Numbered from the stretch's first letter, positions 17,542-26,747 are shown. The stretch: 57,225 bases of DNA from Veillonellales bacterium (GCA_039680175.1 JBDKTO010000013.1:1-57225), one strand, 5' to 3'. The notes: generated from the sequence alone by a model not told the origin. Program-made: numbers and translations.

Positions 17542-18306
17542 ATGTATAGAATTGATCTAAATTGTGATTTGGGAGAAAGCTTTGGCGTTTATAAACTGGG
17601 TATGGATGAAGAGGTTTTGAAAATTGTAACCTCTGCTAATATCGCCTGCGGTTTTCATGCCGGCGATCCGAGTGTAATGCGTAAAACAGTCAAACTGGCT
17701 TTGAACAATCATGTGGCCATTGGTGCTCACCCGGGGTTTCCCGATTTGCTTGGCTTCGGACGGAGAAATATGGCGGTTTCTCCTCAGGAAGCTTATGATA
17801 TGGTTGTTTATCAAATTGGTGCCCTTGACGCTTTTATTAAAGCCGAGGGGGGAACTATGCAGCATGTTAAACCCCATGGCAACCTAAATAATATGTCCGT
17901 CAACAGTAAAGAACTTTCCGAAGCTATTGCAGAAGCTGTATATCAAGTAAATTCGGAATTAATTCTTGTAGGGCAGTCAAATAGTGAATTAATCCGTGCG
18001 GGTAAAAAAATTGGGTTAAAAATCGCACAAGAGGTTTTTGCCGATAGGACATATCAGATGGACGGAACTCTGACGCCGAGAACTCAGACGGACGCCTTAA
18101 TTACCGACAAAGAAAAATCCATATTTCAGGTAGCCCGCATGATTAAGGAAGGGGTTGTTCAATCCCAGCAGGGAAAGGATATTTCGATTACAGCGGATAC
18201 GGTTTGTATTCACGGTGACGGAATCAAGGCGTTGGAATTTGCCGCCCAGACAAGGAGGTTCTTGGAGGAAGCTGGCATTTCTGTAATGGCCATGGGAGAG
18301 AAATAA
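17542..18306 (+). CDS. pxpA: 5-oxoprolinase subunit PxpA (LamB/YcsF family)
   Basis: 254 residues from ATG 17542 behind AAGAAGGTG. The start [15 protein letters not shown], then [39 protein letters not shown] and CIHGDG are the conserved metal-ligand and active-site stretches of LamB/YcsF proteins. PxpA acts with PxpB and PxpC to open 5-oxoproline to glutamate with ATP. Here pxpA is split from pxpBC by the DUF1445 gene. Because biotin carboxylase and carrier genes follow, a carboxylation-linked reaction on a lactam or amide is also possible. Confidence 0.93.
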   Translation: MYRIDLNCDLGESFGVYKLGMDEEVLKIVTSANIACGFHAGDPSVMRKTVKLALNNHVAIGAHPGFPDLLGFGRRNMAVSPQEAYDMVVYQIGALDAFIKAEGGTMQHVKPHGNLNNMSVNSKELSEAIAEAVYQVNSELILVGQSNSELIRAGKKIGLKIAQEVFADRTYQMDGTLTPRTQTDALITDKEKSIFQVARMIKEGVVQSQQGKDISITADTVCIHGDGIKALEFAAQTRRFLEEAGISVMAMGEK

Positions 18307-18335
18307 TATCACTTCGTAAGAAGAGGGGATTTTTC

Positions 18336-19127
18336 ATGGGAAAAGTAGCTTTTTCGACTCCTGCCCGGATTCGGGCTGCTATTAGGCGTGGGGAATGGGT
18401 TCACCCTACAGCAGGTCTGGCTCCCGGTTTTGCTCAGGCCAACATGGCGATTTTACCGAAGGAACTGGCTTTTGAATTTTTGCTGTTCTGTCAGCGAAAT
18501 CCAAAGCCCTGTCCGATTCTTGACGTAACGGACCTCGGTTCGCCGGTGCCGAAAAGGATTGCGCCAGATGCGGATATCCGCACGGATTTGCCGAAATATC
18601 GGATTTACCGCTATGGCGAGCTGTCAGAAGAAGTAACCGATATCGTAGAGTACTGGCGGGATGATATGGTAGCGTTTCTCATCGGCTGCAGCTTTACCTT
18701 TGAACATTCGTTATTAAGAAATAGTATTCCCATCCGTCATATTGAAGAAAGTTGTAATGCGGCGATGTATAAGACCAATATTCCTTGCGTTCCTGCCGGA
18801 AGATTTCAGGGACCACTGGTTGTGAGTATGCGGCCGGTACCGGAAAAGGATGTTGTCCGGGCTGTTCAGGTTACTTCCCGTTTTCCTTCCGTGCACGGCG
18901 CCCCGGTTCATGTCGGCAATCCTTCCGGTATCGGAATTAAAGATTTGAGCCAGCCGGATTTTGGCGACCGGGTTACAGTGAAAGACGGAGAAGTTCCTAT
19001 TTTCTGGGCCTGCGGCGTTACGCCCCAGGCCGTCGCGATGGAAGTGAAGCCGGACATTATGATTACTCATGCTCCCGGTTATATGTTTATTACCGATGTA
19101 AAAGATGAGCACTACAGTATTTTATAG
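18336..19127 (+). CDS. Putative hydro-lyase, DUF1445/YcsI family
   Basis: 263 residues, the usual family size. Recognisable: PARIRAAIRRGEWVHPTAGLAPGFAQANMAILP, DIVEYWRDDMVAFLIGCSFTFE and HAPGYMFITDVKD. Family members are found with pxpABC and some act on D-glutamate (cyclase/hydro-lyase), which would link the lactam and open forms. ATG 18336 follows AGAGGGG. Role in this operon (substrate racemic form or a dehydration step) is inferred from neighbours only. Confidence 0.88.
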   Translation: MGKVAFSTPARIRAAIRRGEWVHPTAGLAPGFAQANMAILPKELAFEFLLFCQRNPKPCPILDVTDLGSPVPKRIAPDADIRTDLPKYRIYRYGELSEEVTDIVEYWRDDMVAFLIGCSFTFEHSLLRNSIPIRHIEESCNAAMYKTNIPCVPAGRFQGPLVVSMRPVPEKDVVRAVQVTSRFPSVHGAPVHVGNPSGIGIKDLSQPDFGDRVTVKDGEVPIFWACGVTPQAVAMEVKPDIMITHAPGYMFITDVKDEHYSIL

Positions 19128-19154
19128 AGGGAATAGGAAGCCGGCACGGCGGTT

Positions 19155-19298
19155 ATGAATCCGAAGGGAGACGGGGCTCGGATTGTGTGCGCCGCCGGTT
19201 GTCCCGGCAATGCCATTCAGATAAGAGGGTCTAATCCTATTTATCCCAGTGATTTCAATTGGCATTTTAACAACAGCGGAGGGAAGGGATGGAATTGA
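19155..19298 (+). CDS. Possible 47-residue protein between the hydro-lyase and pxpB
   Basis: ATG 19155 to TGA 19296-19298, overlapping the pxpB start by 10 bp. The product begins MNPKGDGARIVCAAGCPGNA and ends NSGGKGWN. Two Cys and many Gly/Asn are visible; I recognise no family. There is no clear ribosome-binding site within 10 bp. It may be a real small protein, or the C-terminal remnant of a lost gene, filling the only 160-bp gap in this compact operon. Confidence 0.25.
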   Translation: MNPKGDGARIVCAAGCPGNAIQIRGSNPIYPSDFNWHFNNSGGKGWN

Positions 19299-20053
19299 TT
19301 CAAACGGCAGCCATCGGGCCTACAACGGATGTGGAATTGCTTCCCTTTAGTGAAACGGCGGTTTTAGTTGAATTCGGCAAGGGAATTCATCCGGAAACGT
19401 ATCGGAAAGTAAGGGCATTAGCGCAATACCTGGACAGGCATCCTTTTCCGGGAATGCGGGAATATATATCGGCCTATTCCAGCGTAACGGTATTATATGA
19501 TCCGGTTCAGGTGAAGCAGGAGCAGGAGAGAATCCGGGACGACCAACCAGTTTACCAATTTGTAGCCTCTATGTTACAAGAAATGATCGACCATCTGGAC
19601 TGTTCGACTCGAAAGCAGGTCAGAACAGTCCAGATACCGGTTTGCTACGGCGGTGAATTCGGCCCGGATCTGGAATATGTAGCAAGCTCTCATCAGCTTT
19701 TACCGGAAGAAGTGATTGAAATTCATTCCACGGGAAAATATTTGGTGTATATGATTGGGTTTGCTCCAGGATTTCCCTTTTTAGGCGGATTGGATGAAAG
19801 AATTGCCACGCCTCGTCGCTCTTCGCCCCGGCTGAAGATTCCGGTAGGATCGGTGGGGATCGCCGGAATGCAGACCGGGGTGTATCCGCTTGAAACGCCG
19901 GGAGGATGGCAGTTGATAGGCCGTACGCCCCTCGCTCTTTTCCGACCGGCTGAGAATCCGCCCAGCTTTTTGCGGGCAGGGGATATAATCCGGTTTTCTC
20001 CGATTTCTCCGGCTGAATATACAGCCTACAAGGAGGAGAGAACATGCAGATAA
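19289..20053 (+). CDS. pxpB: 5-oxoprolinase subunit PxpB (KipI/AHS1 family)
   Basis: 254 residues. The C-terminal half has the AHS1 signature GFAPGFPFLGGLDE, IATPRRSSPRLKIPVGSVGIAGMQTGVYP and ETPGGWQLIGRTPLALF. AHS1 is one half of the carboxyltransferase-like part of urea carboxylase and of PxpBC. ATG 19289 follows GGAGGGAAGGG. The gene overlaps pxpC by 10 bp, as is usual for this obligate pair. Confidence 0.94.
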   Translation: MELIQTAAIGPTTDVELLPFSETAVLVEFGKGIHPETYRKVRALAQYLDRHPFPGMREYISAYSSVTVLYDPVQVKQEQERIRDDQPVYQFVASMLQEMIDHLDCSTRKQVRTVQIPVCYGGEFGPDLEYVASSHQLLPEEVIEIHSTGKYLVYMIGFAPGFPFLGGLDERIATPRRSSPRLKIPVGSVGIAGMQTGVYPLETPGGWQLIGRTPLALFRPAENPPSFLRAGDIIRFSPISPAEYTAYKEERTCR

Positions 20054-21051
20054 GCGTCCTCCGTCCGGGACTCCTGACAACCTTACAGGACTTGGGAAGA
20101 TACGGATTTCAAAAATACGGAATTATTGTAAGCGGCGGCATGGATTTGTACTCCTTACGGATTGCCAATGTACTGGTTGGCAATGATGAAGCAGAGGCGG
20201 CATTGGAGATTACCCTGATGGGACCTTCCCTTATGCTGGAAAAAGGTACTCTTTTCGCTATCACGGGCGGGGATTTGTCGCCCAAAATTGATGGAATTCC
20301 CGTACCTACGTGGCGGCCTGTTTTTTTGCGGCAAGACAGTGAATTGCAATTCGGACCTTGTACAGCCGGATGCCGAAGTTATCTGGCTGTGGCAGGCGGG
20401 TATGGTTTTTCTCCGGTAATGGGGAGCAAAAGTACCTATCTGCGGGCGGCTATTGGAGGATTCCATGGCCGGGGACTGGAGAAAGGAGATATTTTGCCTT
20501 TAGGAAATCCGGGGAAAAAATCTCGTTTGTTGATTTGCCAATTGGAAAATAAAATGACGAAGCAGCCGTTCAGTACAACACCCTGGCAGGCAAAAGCGTC
20601 TTATATTACAAAACAGGATCGGATTCGGCAGGTACGGGTTACCCGGGGCAGGCACTTTGATTATTTTACAGAAGAAAGTCAATCCCGTTTCTTCCAAGAA
20701 GCATTTGAAATTACAAAAAACTCGGACAGAATGGGGTATCGCCTGTCAGGGCCGACTATGAAGCTGAAAGCTCCGCTGGAAATGGTTTCCGAAGGGATCG
20801 TACTAGGAACGGTTCAGGTACCGCCGGACGGAAATCCTATTGCTTTGGTGGCCGACAGGCATTCCGTAGGCGGCTACCCGAAGATCGCTCAGGTGATTAT
20901 GGCGGATATTCCTGTTCTCGCCCAAATAAAGCCGGGTGAAAAAATTCAGCTGAGAGAAGTTTCTTTAGAAGAAGCAGAAAATATTTATTTAGAAAACGAG
21001 AAAATGATTCAAACGATAAAAACGGCAATCCATCTTCAAATAAGGGGTTGA
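20044..21051 (+). CDS. pxpC: 5-oxoprolinase subunit PxpC (KipA/AHS2 family)
   Basis: 335 residues. Typical AHS2 start ISVLRPGLLTTLQDLGRYGFQ, then GGMDLYSLRIANVLVGNDE, CRSYLAVAGGY, SDRMGYRLSGP and the C-terminal VPPDGNPIALVADRHSVGGYPKIAQV. It pairs with PxpB. ATG 20044 follows AAGGAGGAGA inside the pxpB end. Its stop TGA shares a base with the ATG of accB, so the four genes pxpB-pxpC-accB-accC are tightly coupled. That is unusual for a plain 5-oxoprolinase and points to a joint complex. Confidence 0.94.
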   Translation: MQISVLRPGLLTTLQDLGRYGFQKYGIIVSGGMDLYSLRIANVLVGNDEAEAALEITLMGPSLMLEKGTLFAITGGDLSPKIDGIPVPTWRPVFLRQDSELQFGPCTAGCRSYLAVAGGYGFSPVMGSKSTYLRAAIGGFHGRGLEKGDILPLGNPGKKSRLLICQLENKMTKQPFSTTPWQAKASYITKQDRIRQVRVTRGRHFDYFTEESQSRFFQEAFEITKNSDRMGYRLSGPTMKLKAPLEMVSEGIVLGTVQVPPDGNPIALVADRHSVGGYPKIAQVIMADIPVLAQIKPGEKIQLREVSLEEAENIYLENEKMIQTIKTAIHLQIRG

Positions 21052-21506
21052 TGAAATTGTTTACATTGGCTGAAATAAAAGAAATTATTCAATTGGTTGA
21101 CCAGGCTTCGCTTCAGTATTTTGAGCTGGAGCAATCGGGTTCGAGGATTATTCTTGATAAAGGGCAGAGGACAGAGCAGGCACAAACCGGGGAGAAAAGC
21201 GCAGCAGCTTCACCGGTTTCGGCTGCGAAGGAATCGGTTATCAAGGAAGAGCCGGATAAAGCAACTATTTTTCAGATCACCGCACCGATGGCCGGGACTT
21301 TTTATACCGCAGCCGAGCCGGGAGCGGAAGCTTTTGTAAAAGCAGGTCAAGAAGTTGCGGAGGGGACTGTTGTCTGCATTGTAGAATCGATGAAGCTGTT
21401 TACAGAAGTGGAGGCTGAGGTCAAAGGGAAAATTGTTGAAATCCTAGTAGAAAATGAAGCGACGGTCGGTTATGGGCAGCCTCTGTTTACCGTCAAGCGG
21501 ATTTAA
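21051..21506 (+). CDS. accB: Biotin carboxyl carrier protein
   Basis: 151 residues from ATG 21051, which overlaps the pxpC stop. The N-terminal FTLAEIKEIIQLVDQASLQYFELEQSG is typical of AccB; a variable linker follows, then the biotinyl domain with PMAGTFYTAAEPG and the biotinylation site VESMKLFTEVEAE, Lys being the biotin carrier (ESMKL instead of the more common EAMKM). The domain is complete. It pairs with accC directly downstream. No accA/accD or other carboxyltransferase lies in the window other than the PxpBC-like pair. Confidence 0.94.
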   Translation: MKLFTLAEIKEIIQLVDQASLQYFELEQSGSRIILDKGQRTEQAQTGEKSAAASPVSAAKESVIKEEPDKATIFQITAPMAGTFYTAAEPGAEAFVKAGQEVAEGTVVCIVESMKLFTEVEAEVKGKIVEILVENEATVGYGQPLFTVKRI

Positions 21507-21546
21507 CTTTTGCCTGTAAGGGGTCACAATATAGGGGGACAATAGG

Positions 21547-22902
21547 ATGCTTAAAAAAATTTTAATTGCCAATCGTGGTGAAATTGCCGTTAGAATCATC
21601 CGCACCTGCCGTGAAATGGGAATCAGTACCGTTGCGGTATATTCCGAGCCGGACCGTCAGGGACTGCATGTAAAAATGGCGGATGAAGCATATTGCATCG
21701 GCCCCGCTCCGGCAAAAAACAGCTACTTAAATATTAGCAGTATTCTTAGTATCGCAATGGGAAGCGGCTGTGACGCTATACACCCCGGTTATGGATTTCT
21801 GGCCGAGAATGCGGGTTTTGCCAGGGCCTGCGCCGATTGCGGCATGACCTTTGTCGGGCCTGCGCCGGAGGCGATCGAGCGAATGGGGGCGAAAGCTGCA
21901 GCTCGTGCAACAATGAAGCAGGCCGGTGTTCCTACAGTTCCGGGAAGCGACGGGGTCCTTGGCAAGGCGGAAGATGCTTTGCCGGTGGCAGAGAGAATCG
22001 GTTATCCCGTAATTATTAAAGCAACTGCCGGCGGCGGCGGTAAGGGGATGAGGGTGGCTAATAGCCGGGAAGAATTGATTAAGGCGGTTCGTCAGGCCAG
22101 TAAAGAGGCGGAAACCGCCTTTGGCGATTCCGCCGTGTATATTGAAAAATATCTGCAGGCGCCCCGGCATGTGGAAATTCAGATTATGGCTGACAAACAA
22201 GGGAATGTGGTATATCTTGCGGAGCGGGATTGTTCGATTCAGCGCCGTCATCAAAAATTAATCGAAGAAGCGCCGTCACCTGCTTTAAATCCCAAACTGC
22301 GAAGCAAGATGGGTGAAGCGGCGGTTTTGGCAGCTAAGTCCGTACAGTATCATGGTGCCGGGACCGTGGAGTTTTTATTGGACCCGGCAGGTAACTTTTA
22401 CTTCATGGAAATGAATACCCGGATACAGGTAGAACATCCGGTAACTGAATTGATTACTGGAATCGACTTAATTAGGGAGCAGATTGCAGTAGCGGATGGT
22501 CATTCTCTTTCCTTTGGCCAGCAGGATGTAAAAATTAACGGCTGGGCGCTGGAATGCAGGATTAATGCGGAAAATCCTGCTAAGAATTTTATGCCTTCGC
22601 CAGGAGTGATTACTGCTTATGTGCCCCCGGGAGGTTTTGGCGTGAGAATTGATAGTGCCGCTTACTCCGGTTATGAAATTTCCCCATTTTATGACTCTAT
22701 GATCGCAAAGTTAATCGTGAAGGGAAAAGACAGACAGGACGCAATCTGCCGGATGAAACGGGCGCTCGGCGAATTTGTCATTCAGGGAATTGCCACAACC
22801 ATTCCGTTTCACCGGAGTTTGCTGGAGCAGGAGCAATTTGTCCGGGGAATTTATAATACAGGATTTATGGAAAATGAATTTCCGTTTCAATCTCCGGCAT
22901 AG
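21547..22902 (+). CDS. accC: Biotin carboxylase
   Basis: 451 residues, the exact family size. Start [27 protein letters not shown]-grasp features [13 protein letters not shown] and [37 protein letters not shown]; the [13 protein letters not shown] catalytic stretch; and the C-terminal ECRINAENP. It carboxylates biotin on AccB with ATP and bicarbonate. ATG 21547 has AGGGGG upstream. Place behind pxpBC suggests the carboxyl group is passed to PxpBC or its substrate. Confidence 0.95.
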   Translation: MLKKILIANRGEIAVRIIRTCREMGISTVAVYSEPDRQGLHVKMADEAYCIGPAPAKNSYLNISSILSIAMGSGCDAIHPGYGFLAENAGFARACADCGMTFVGPAPEAIERMGAKAAARATMKQAGVPTVPGSDGVLGKAEDALPVAERIGYPVIIKATAGGGGKGMRVANSREELIKAVRQASKEAETAFGDSAVYIEKYLQAPRHVEIQIMADKQGNVVYLAERDCSIQRRHQKLIEEAPSPALNPKLRSKMGEAAVLAAKSVQYHGAGTVEFLLDPAGNFYFMEMNTRIQVEHPVTELITGIDLIREQIAVADGHSLSFGQQDVKINGWALECRINAENPAKNFMPSPGVITAYVPPGGFGVRIDSAAYSGYEISPFYDSMIAKLIVKGKDRQDAICRMKRALGEFVIQGIATTIPFHRSLLEQEQFVRGIYNTGFMENEFPFQSPA

Positions 22903-22967
22903 GCGGCAGGAAGAGACCAATTGAAACATTCCTGACAAAAGGCAGGAATATCGGAAGGGGTATCTGT

Positions 22968-24146
22968 ATGACCAGTAAATATGCACGACGGGTTAAGAAT
23001 GCGAAACCATCGGCCATTCGGGAAATTATTAAGTTAACCCAGAAGCCGGAGGTTATTTCTTTTGCCGGGGGATTGCCGGCACCTGAGCTTTTTCCTATAC
23101 AGGAAATGCAAGCAGTTTGCGATAGGGTGCTTAAAGAAAACGGTAGGCAGGCGCTGCAATATGGGACAACCGAAGGGTATATTCCCCTTAGACAATATAT
23201 TGTCGATAAAATGAAAAAGCTTTCGATAGACTGCGGCATCGACAATATTGGGATTATTTCCGGTTCCCAGCAGGGATTGGATCTGACCGGCAAAGTATTT
23301 CTTGACGAAGGAGATGTAGTTCTTTGCGAAAGTCCAACGTATCCGTCGGCGGTTAACTCACTTCAGCCTTACTCCCCACGGTTTATAGAGGTAAGTATGG
23401 ATGATCAGGGGATGGATATGCAGGAGCTTAAGCTGCTGCTGGAGGAGAATCCCCGAACGAAATTAATTTATACAATTCCCGATTTTCAAAATCCCAGCGG
23501 CAGGACGATGAGTTTGGAACGGCGAAAACAATTAATAGAATTGGCGAATCAGTTTAACGTAATTATTGTTGAGGACAGTCCCTATATTGATCTGCGTTTT
23601 CGCGGAGATTTTTTGCCGCCGCTAAAAGCTTTTGATACGGAGGGCCGTGTGGTGTACCAAGGGTCTTTTTCCAAAATCCTTGTTCCGGGGCTGCGGGTGG
23701 GCTGGCTTTGCGCTTCCCGAGAAATTTTAAGGAAATATACGATCTTTAAGCAAGGGGTGGATTTGCATACCAGTACCTTTGCCCAAATGCAAATCGCTAA
23801 TTTTGTAGAGACATTTGATTTACCGGGTCATATCCATAAAGTGATCGAAGTTTATAAAAAACGCTGTGACGTGATGTGTAATAGTATAAAGCGGGAGTTC
23901 CCTGCGGGAATCACATACCGCCGGCCTGACGGCGGCCTTTTTATGTGGCTGGAACTGCCGGAAAGCATGAATGCGGCAGAAATTCTGCAAAGCTGTCTGG
24001 CAAACGATGTTGCATTTGTACCGGGGCATGCCTTTTTCCCTCGCGGCGGGCATTACAATACCTTGCGGTTAAACTTTGCAACGATGCCGGAAGAAAAAAT
24101 AATGGAAGGAATTTCCCGGATGGGGAAGGTCCTGAAAGCGGTGTAG
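22968..24146 (+). CDS. PLP-dependent aminotransferase (class I/II, LysN/2-aminoadipate-type)
   Basis: 392 residues. SFAGGLPAPELFPIQEM, LQYGTTEGYIPLRQY, ISGSQQGLDLTGKVFLDEGD, YTIPDFQNPSGRTMS and the PLP-lysine region YQGSFSKILVPGLRVGW are all typical of the 2-aminoadipate/multi-substrate group. It would convert an amino acid such as glutamate to its 2-oxo acid. The next gene is a 2-hydroxyacid dehydrogenase, so the two together could run amino acid to oxo acid to D-hydroxy acid. The substrate is inferred. Confidence 0.92.
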   Translation: MTSKYARRVKNAKPSAIREIIKLTQKPEVISFAGGLPAPELFPIQEMQAVCDRVLKENGRQALQYGTTEGYIPLRQYIVDKMKKLSIDCGIDNIGIISGSQQGLDLTGKVFLDEGDVVLCESPTYPSAVNSLQPYSPRFIEVSMDDQGMDMQELKLLLEENPRTKLIYTIPDFQNPSGRTMSLERRKQLIELANQFNVIIVEDSPYIDLRFRGDFLPPLKAFDTEGRVVYQGSFSKILVPGLRVGWLCASREILRKYTIFKQGVDLHTSTFAQMQIANFVETFDLPGHIHKVIEVYKKRCDVMCNSIKREFPAGITYRRPDGGLFMWLELPESMNAAEILQSCLANDVAFVPGHAFFPRGGHYNTLRLNFATMPEEKIMEGISRMGKVLKAV

Positions 24147-24154
24147 GAGGAAAA

Positions 24155-25141
24155 ATGAAAATCATTGCCAGTGTTATGCCTAAATGGAGATTTGAAGCGG
24201 CAAATGTAGCCGCCCCGAATGGATGGGATATTCGTTTTATCAGCCCCAAGAAAGATGAAGAATTAATTGAGGCCTGTAAAGAGGCGGAATGTTTGTTGGT
24301 GCCCGCGGGGTTTCAAAATGTAACGGCCAATGTACTGCAGCACTGTCAACATTTAAAACTGGTGCAGACGGCGGGTGCCGGCTTCGACGGGGTGGATTAT
24401 AAGGCGGCCAAAGCAGTAGGCATTCCTGTTGCCAATGTACCGGGACAGAATGCCCATTCGGTAGCGGAATATACGGTCGGACTCATGATCGCCCTGCAGA
24501 GGCAACTGTTCATTGCCGACAGGGAGACAAAAGCGGGACGGTACGTAAAAATTCGGCAAGAATTGTTTCAGCGGGGATTGACGGAGATAGCCGGGAGTTC
24601 AGTCGGTCTAATCGGTTTGGGAGCTATTGGCCAGAAAGTTGCCGTGATTTTAAGCTGTTTAGGGGCAGCGGTGAGCTATTATAGCCTTCCACGAAGTTCT
24701 TCTCAGGTGGAAGCATCCCTGCGGCTTGCTTATAAACCATTGGAACAATTATTGGCGGAAAGCGACATTGTCAGCCTGCATGTGCCATTGACCGACAAGA
24801 CCCGGGGATTGATCGGTGAGAAGGAAATGCTTCGGATGAAGCCAACCGGACTTTTGGTGAATACGGCCCGGGGGGAAATTGTCGACCAGGCTGCCCTGGC
24901 TAAAGTCCTGGAGAAAGGGCGGATAGCCGGAGCAGCCGTTGATGTTTTGTATCCTGAGCCGCCGGAGGAGGATCATCCCCTGCTAACCCTTTCAGCCGCT
25001 GCCAATAACAGGCTTCTTGTTACACCCCATATTGCCGGGGTTACGGTACGCAGTTTCCGGTTGATGCTGACAAAAGCCCTGGAAAATATTGATCGGGTGT
25101 TACGAGGCGAGCATCCGGAGCACGTTGTCAATGGCTTGTAA
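24155..25141 (+). CDS. D-2-hydroxyacid dehydrogenase (NAD-dependent)
   Basis: 328 residues from ATG 24155, 8 bp after the aminotransferase stop and behind TAGGAGGAAAA; the frame is open far upstream but only by chance. The NAD site is GLIGLGAIGQKVA (GxGxxG); catalytic features are LVNTARGEIVDQAALAKVL (Arg), PEPPEEDHPL (Glu region) and TPHIAGVT (His). This is the full Rossmann plus substrate domain pattern of the phosphoglycerate/D-lactate dehydrogenase superfamily. It likely reduces the 2-oxo acid made by the aminotransferase. Confidence 0.93.
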   Translation: MKIIASVMPKWRFEAANVAAPNGWDIRFISPKKDEELIEACKEAECLLVPAGFQNVTANVLQHCQHLKLVQTAGAGFDGVDYKAAKAVGIPVANVPGQNAHSVAEYTVGLMIALQRQLFIADRETKAGRYVKIRQELFQRGLTEIAGSSVGLIGLGAIGQKVAVILSCLGAAVSYYSLPRSSSQVEASLRLAYKPLEQLLAESDIVSLHVPLTDKTRGLIGEKEMLRMKPTGLLVNTARGEIVDQAALAKVLEKGRIAGAAVDVLYPEPPEEDHPLLTLSAAANNRLLVTPHIAGVTVRSFRLMLTKALENIDRVLRGEHPEHVVNGL

Positions 25142-25155
25142 GAGAATCGGCTATT

Positions 25156-26544
25156 TTGTTGGAAAAGGAAACAATATTATTTATGAAAAGTATATGTAGG
25201 TTCGCTATTATTTTTGTAGCTTTGTATCACGTACTCACGATTTTTATGCCGGTAAAAGTGCCGCTACTGCTCTTTTTGCTGACGGCTCTCCTCTTTTGTT
25301 CCGGGATTTGCCTGCAGGAAAGGGGATTCAGAAAAATTACCTTGTTCTTTTTATTGGCAGGCAGCGGGATTCTGGGTTATTACCGGCTTGCGCCGGAGGT
25401 ATGGATGGAGTCCTTTGTTTCCATGACCAATGTGATTTCCATCATTGTTGTAATGCAATTTTTCACTCTTCCCATCGAACTCGGCGGATATGCGGGCAGC
25501 GTTGAATATTGGTTGAAGAAATCCTTTAAAAAGGAAAGTTCTCTGTATTTATTTGCTATGCTGGTGACCCATGCTTTTTCCAGCTTTCTGCTGTTCGGGA
25601 CCGTTCCGGTTATGGTATCCTTGTTCAGCAAAGCGCTAAAGAATAATATTGCCGATCATAAACGGTTTTTAGCTACGGCAATTGTGCGGGGATACGCGCT
25701 GGTCTTGTTTTGGGCGCCGGGAGCGATTATCATGCTGCTTGTCTTGCAGGTGACTCAGGTTTCCTGGTTTGACCTGGTTGTTCCCGGTTTTTTGCTAAGC
25801 TTGATCGGGTTAGCAACGGCCTACGGGTTTGAGCATGTGACTCGGTTAAATAAAATCATTCCGGCAGCAGCGGGACGACCGGAGGACAGGCCGGAGGCTA
25901 AGTCGTTGGCCCATACCCAGGCCGTGCACATTCTACTAGTTGTTGTTGGACTTTTGTTGCTGGTAGCCTTGTTTGATGCCTTTTCCATCGGGTTCGGGAC
26001 CGGAAAAATTTTACTGGCAGGATTGATTGTCGCCGGACTTTGGTTATTTTATTATCGTCGACACGCAAAAATGGGGAGTACGCTAGAGCAGTATTGGCGC
26101 GATGGTGTAATGAAGGCGGCTGATCTCTCCGTGTTCTTCATTTCTATGGGGTTATTCGCCGGAGCTGTTGATAAAAGTGGAATTCTTATGCAAATTCAGC
26201 CGATTTTGCAGCAGGGAGTTAATCAACTTGGTTCTTTTTCCATTATCGCAGTGCCGCTTCTGTTTATATTTTTAGCGATGGCGGGCATACATCCCCTGAT
26301 TCTGGCTGTTATTTTTGGCAAGATACTAACAGGTTTGTCATTACCTTTGCCGCTGGTATCCATCGCCTTGCTGCTAGTCCTTGCTAGTGCCGTATCTTTT
26401 GTCGTTTCCCCTTTTGCTGGGATGGTGCTAATGACGGCTAAGTTTCTAGAGGTCAAACCTATGGAAGTGGCAGTAAAATGGAATGCGGGGTTTTGTGCTC
26501 TTTTTTTAGCCGAGGGAATCCTCTTTGCATACTTTTGGCACTAA
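25156..26544 (+). CDS. Polytopic membrane protein, ion-transporter-superfamily-like carrier
   Basis: Up to 462 residues. TTG 25156 or 25159, or ATG 25183 (behind AAAAGGAAA), could be the start; I favour ATG 25183. About 11-12 hydrophobic segments are visible, in two halves. VTHAFSSFLLFGTVPVMVSLFS and the second-half IIAVPLLFIFLAMAGIHPLILAV with VSFVVSPFAGMVLM look like the paired re-entrant helices of anion carriers (DcuC/CitM/ArsB-like). I cannot name the family with certainty. Last gene of the operon, so a product exporter or second substrate carrier is a reasonable guess. Confidence 0.65.
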   Translation: MLEKETILFMKSICRFAIIFVALYHVLTIFMPVKVPLLLFLLTALLFCSGICLQERGFRKITLFFLLAGSGILGYYRLAPEVWMESFVSMTNVISIIVVMQFFTLPIELGGYAGSVEYWLKKSFKKESSLYLFAMLVTHAFSSFLLFGTVPVMVSLFSKALKNNIADHKRFLATAIVRGYALVLFWAPGAIIMLLVLQVTQVSWFDLVVPGFLLSLIGLATAYGFEHVTRLNKIIPAAAGRPEDRPEAKSLAHTQAVHILLVVVGLLLLVALFDAFSIGFGTGKILLAGLIVAGLWLFYYRRHAKMGSTLEQYWRDGVMKAADLSVFFISMGLFAGAVDKSGILMQIQPILQQGVNQLGSFSIIAVPLLFIFLAMAGIHPLILAVIFGKILTGLSLPLPLVSIALLLVLASAVSFVVSPFAGMVLMTAKFLEVKPMEVAVKWNAGFCALFLAEGILFAYFWH

Positions 26545-26601
26545 CGTTTTGTGGGTGATTCATTGTTATTTTGTAAGCAGCAAAAGATATACTGCGAAAT
26601 T

Positions 26602-26643
26602 AAAAAGAAGAACAAGCCGATGTTGTCGCTTGTTCTTCTTTTT
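26602..26643 (+). terminator. Terminator ending the pxp/acc operon
   Basis: AAAAAGAAGAACAAGC (26602-26617) pairs with GCTTGTTCTTCTTTTT (26628-26643), a 16-bp perfect stem with 10-nt loop. A run on one side and T run on the other; it may also stop minus-strand transcription from the cheX side. Confidence 0.9.
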
Positions 26644-26647
26644 AATG

Positions 26648-26675
26648 GTGCGCCCTGGCATGGGCGCAGTCTATA
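26648..26675 (+). mobile_element. Possible remnant of a group II intron 5' end
   Basis: GTGCGCCCTGGCATGGGC and then GCAGTCTATA resemble, from memory, the 5' end of common bacterial group II introns (GTGCGCC...GGGTGCAGTCTATA). Nothing after it looks like intron domains or a reverse transcriptase, so at best a short scar. The following 26676-26872 holds no gene. Confidence 0.3.
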
Positions 26676-26747
26676 ATTACTGTTAAGAGGAAAAGTTTGG
26701 ATAAAAGTATAGCAGCGGTCGGAGCGTTAGCCCCTATATACGAAGAA

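Noticed and set aside
19620-20466. Long minus-strand frames in pxpB and pxpC
   Set aside because: No ribosome sites, no known motifs, fully overlapping genes with clear identity.
23945-24154. 70-residue N-terminal extension of the 2-hydroxyacid dehydrogenase
   Set aside because: It lies inside the aminotransferase gene; ATG 24155 has a strong ribosome site and gives the normal family start.
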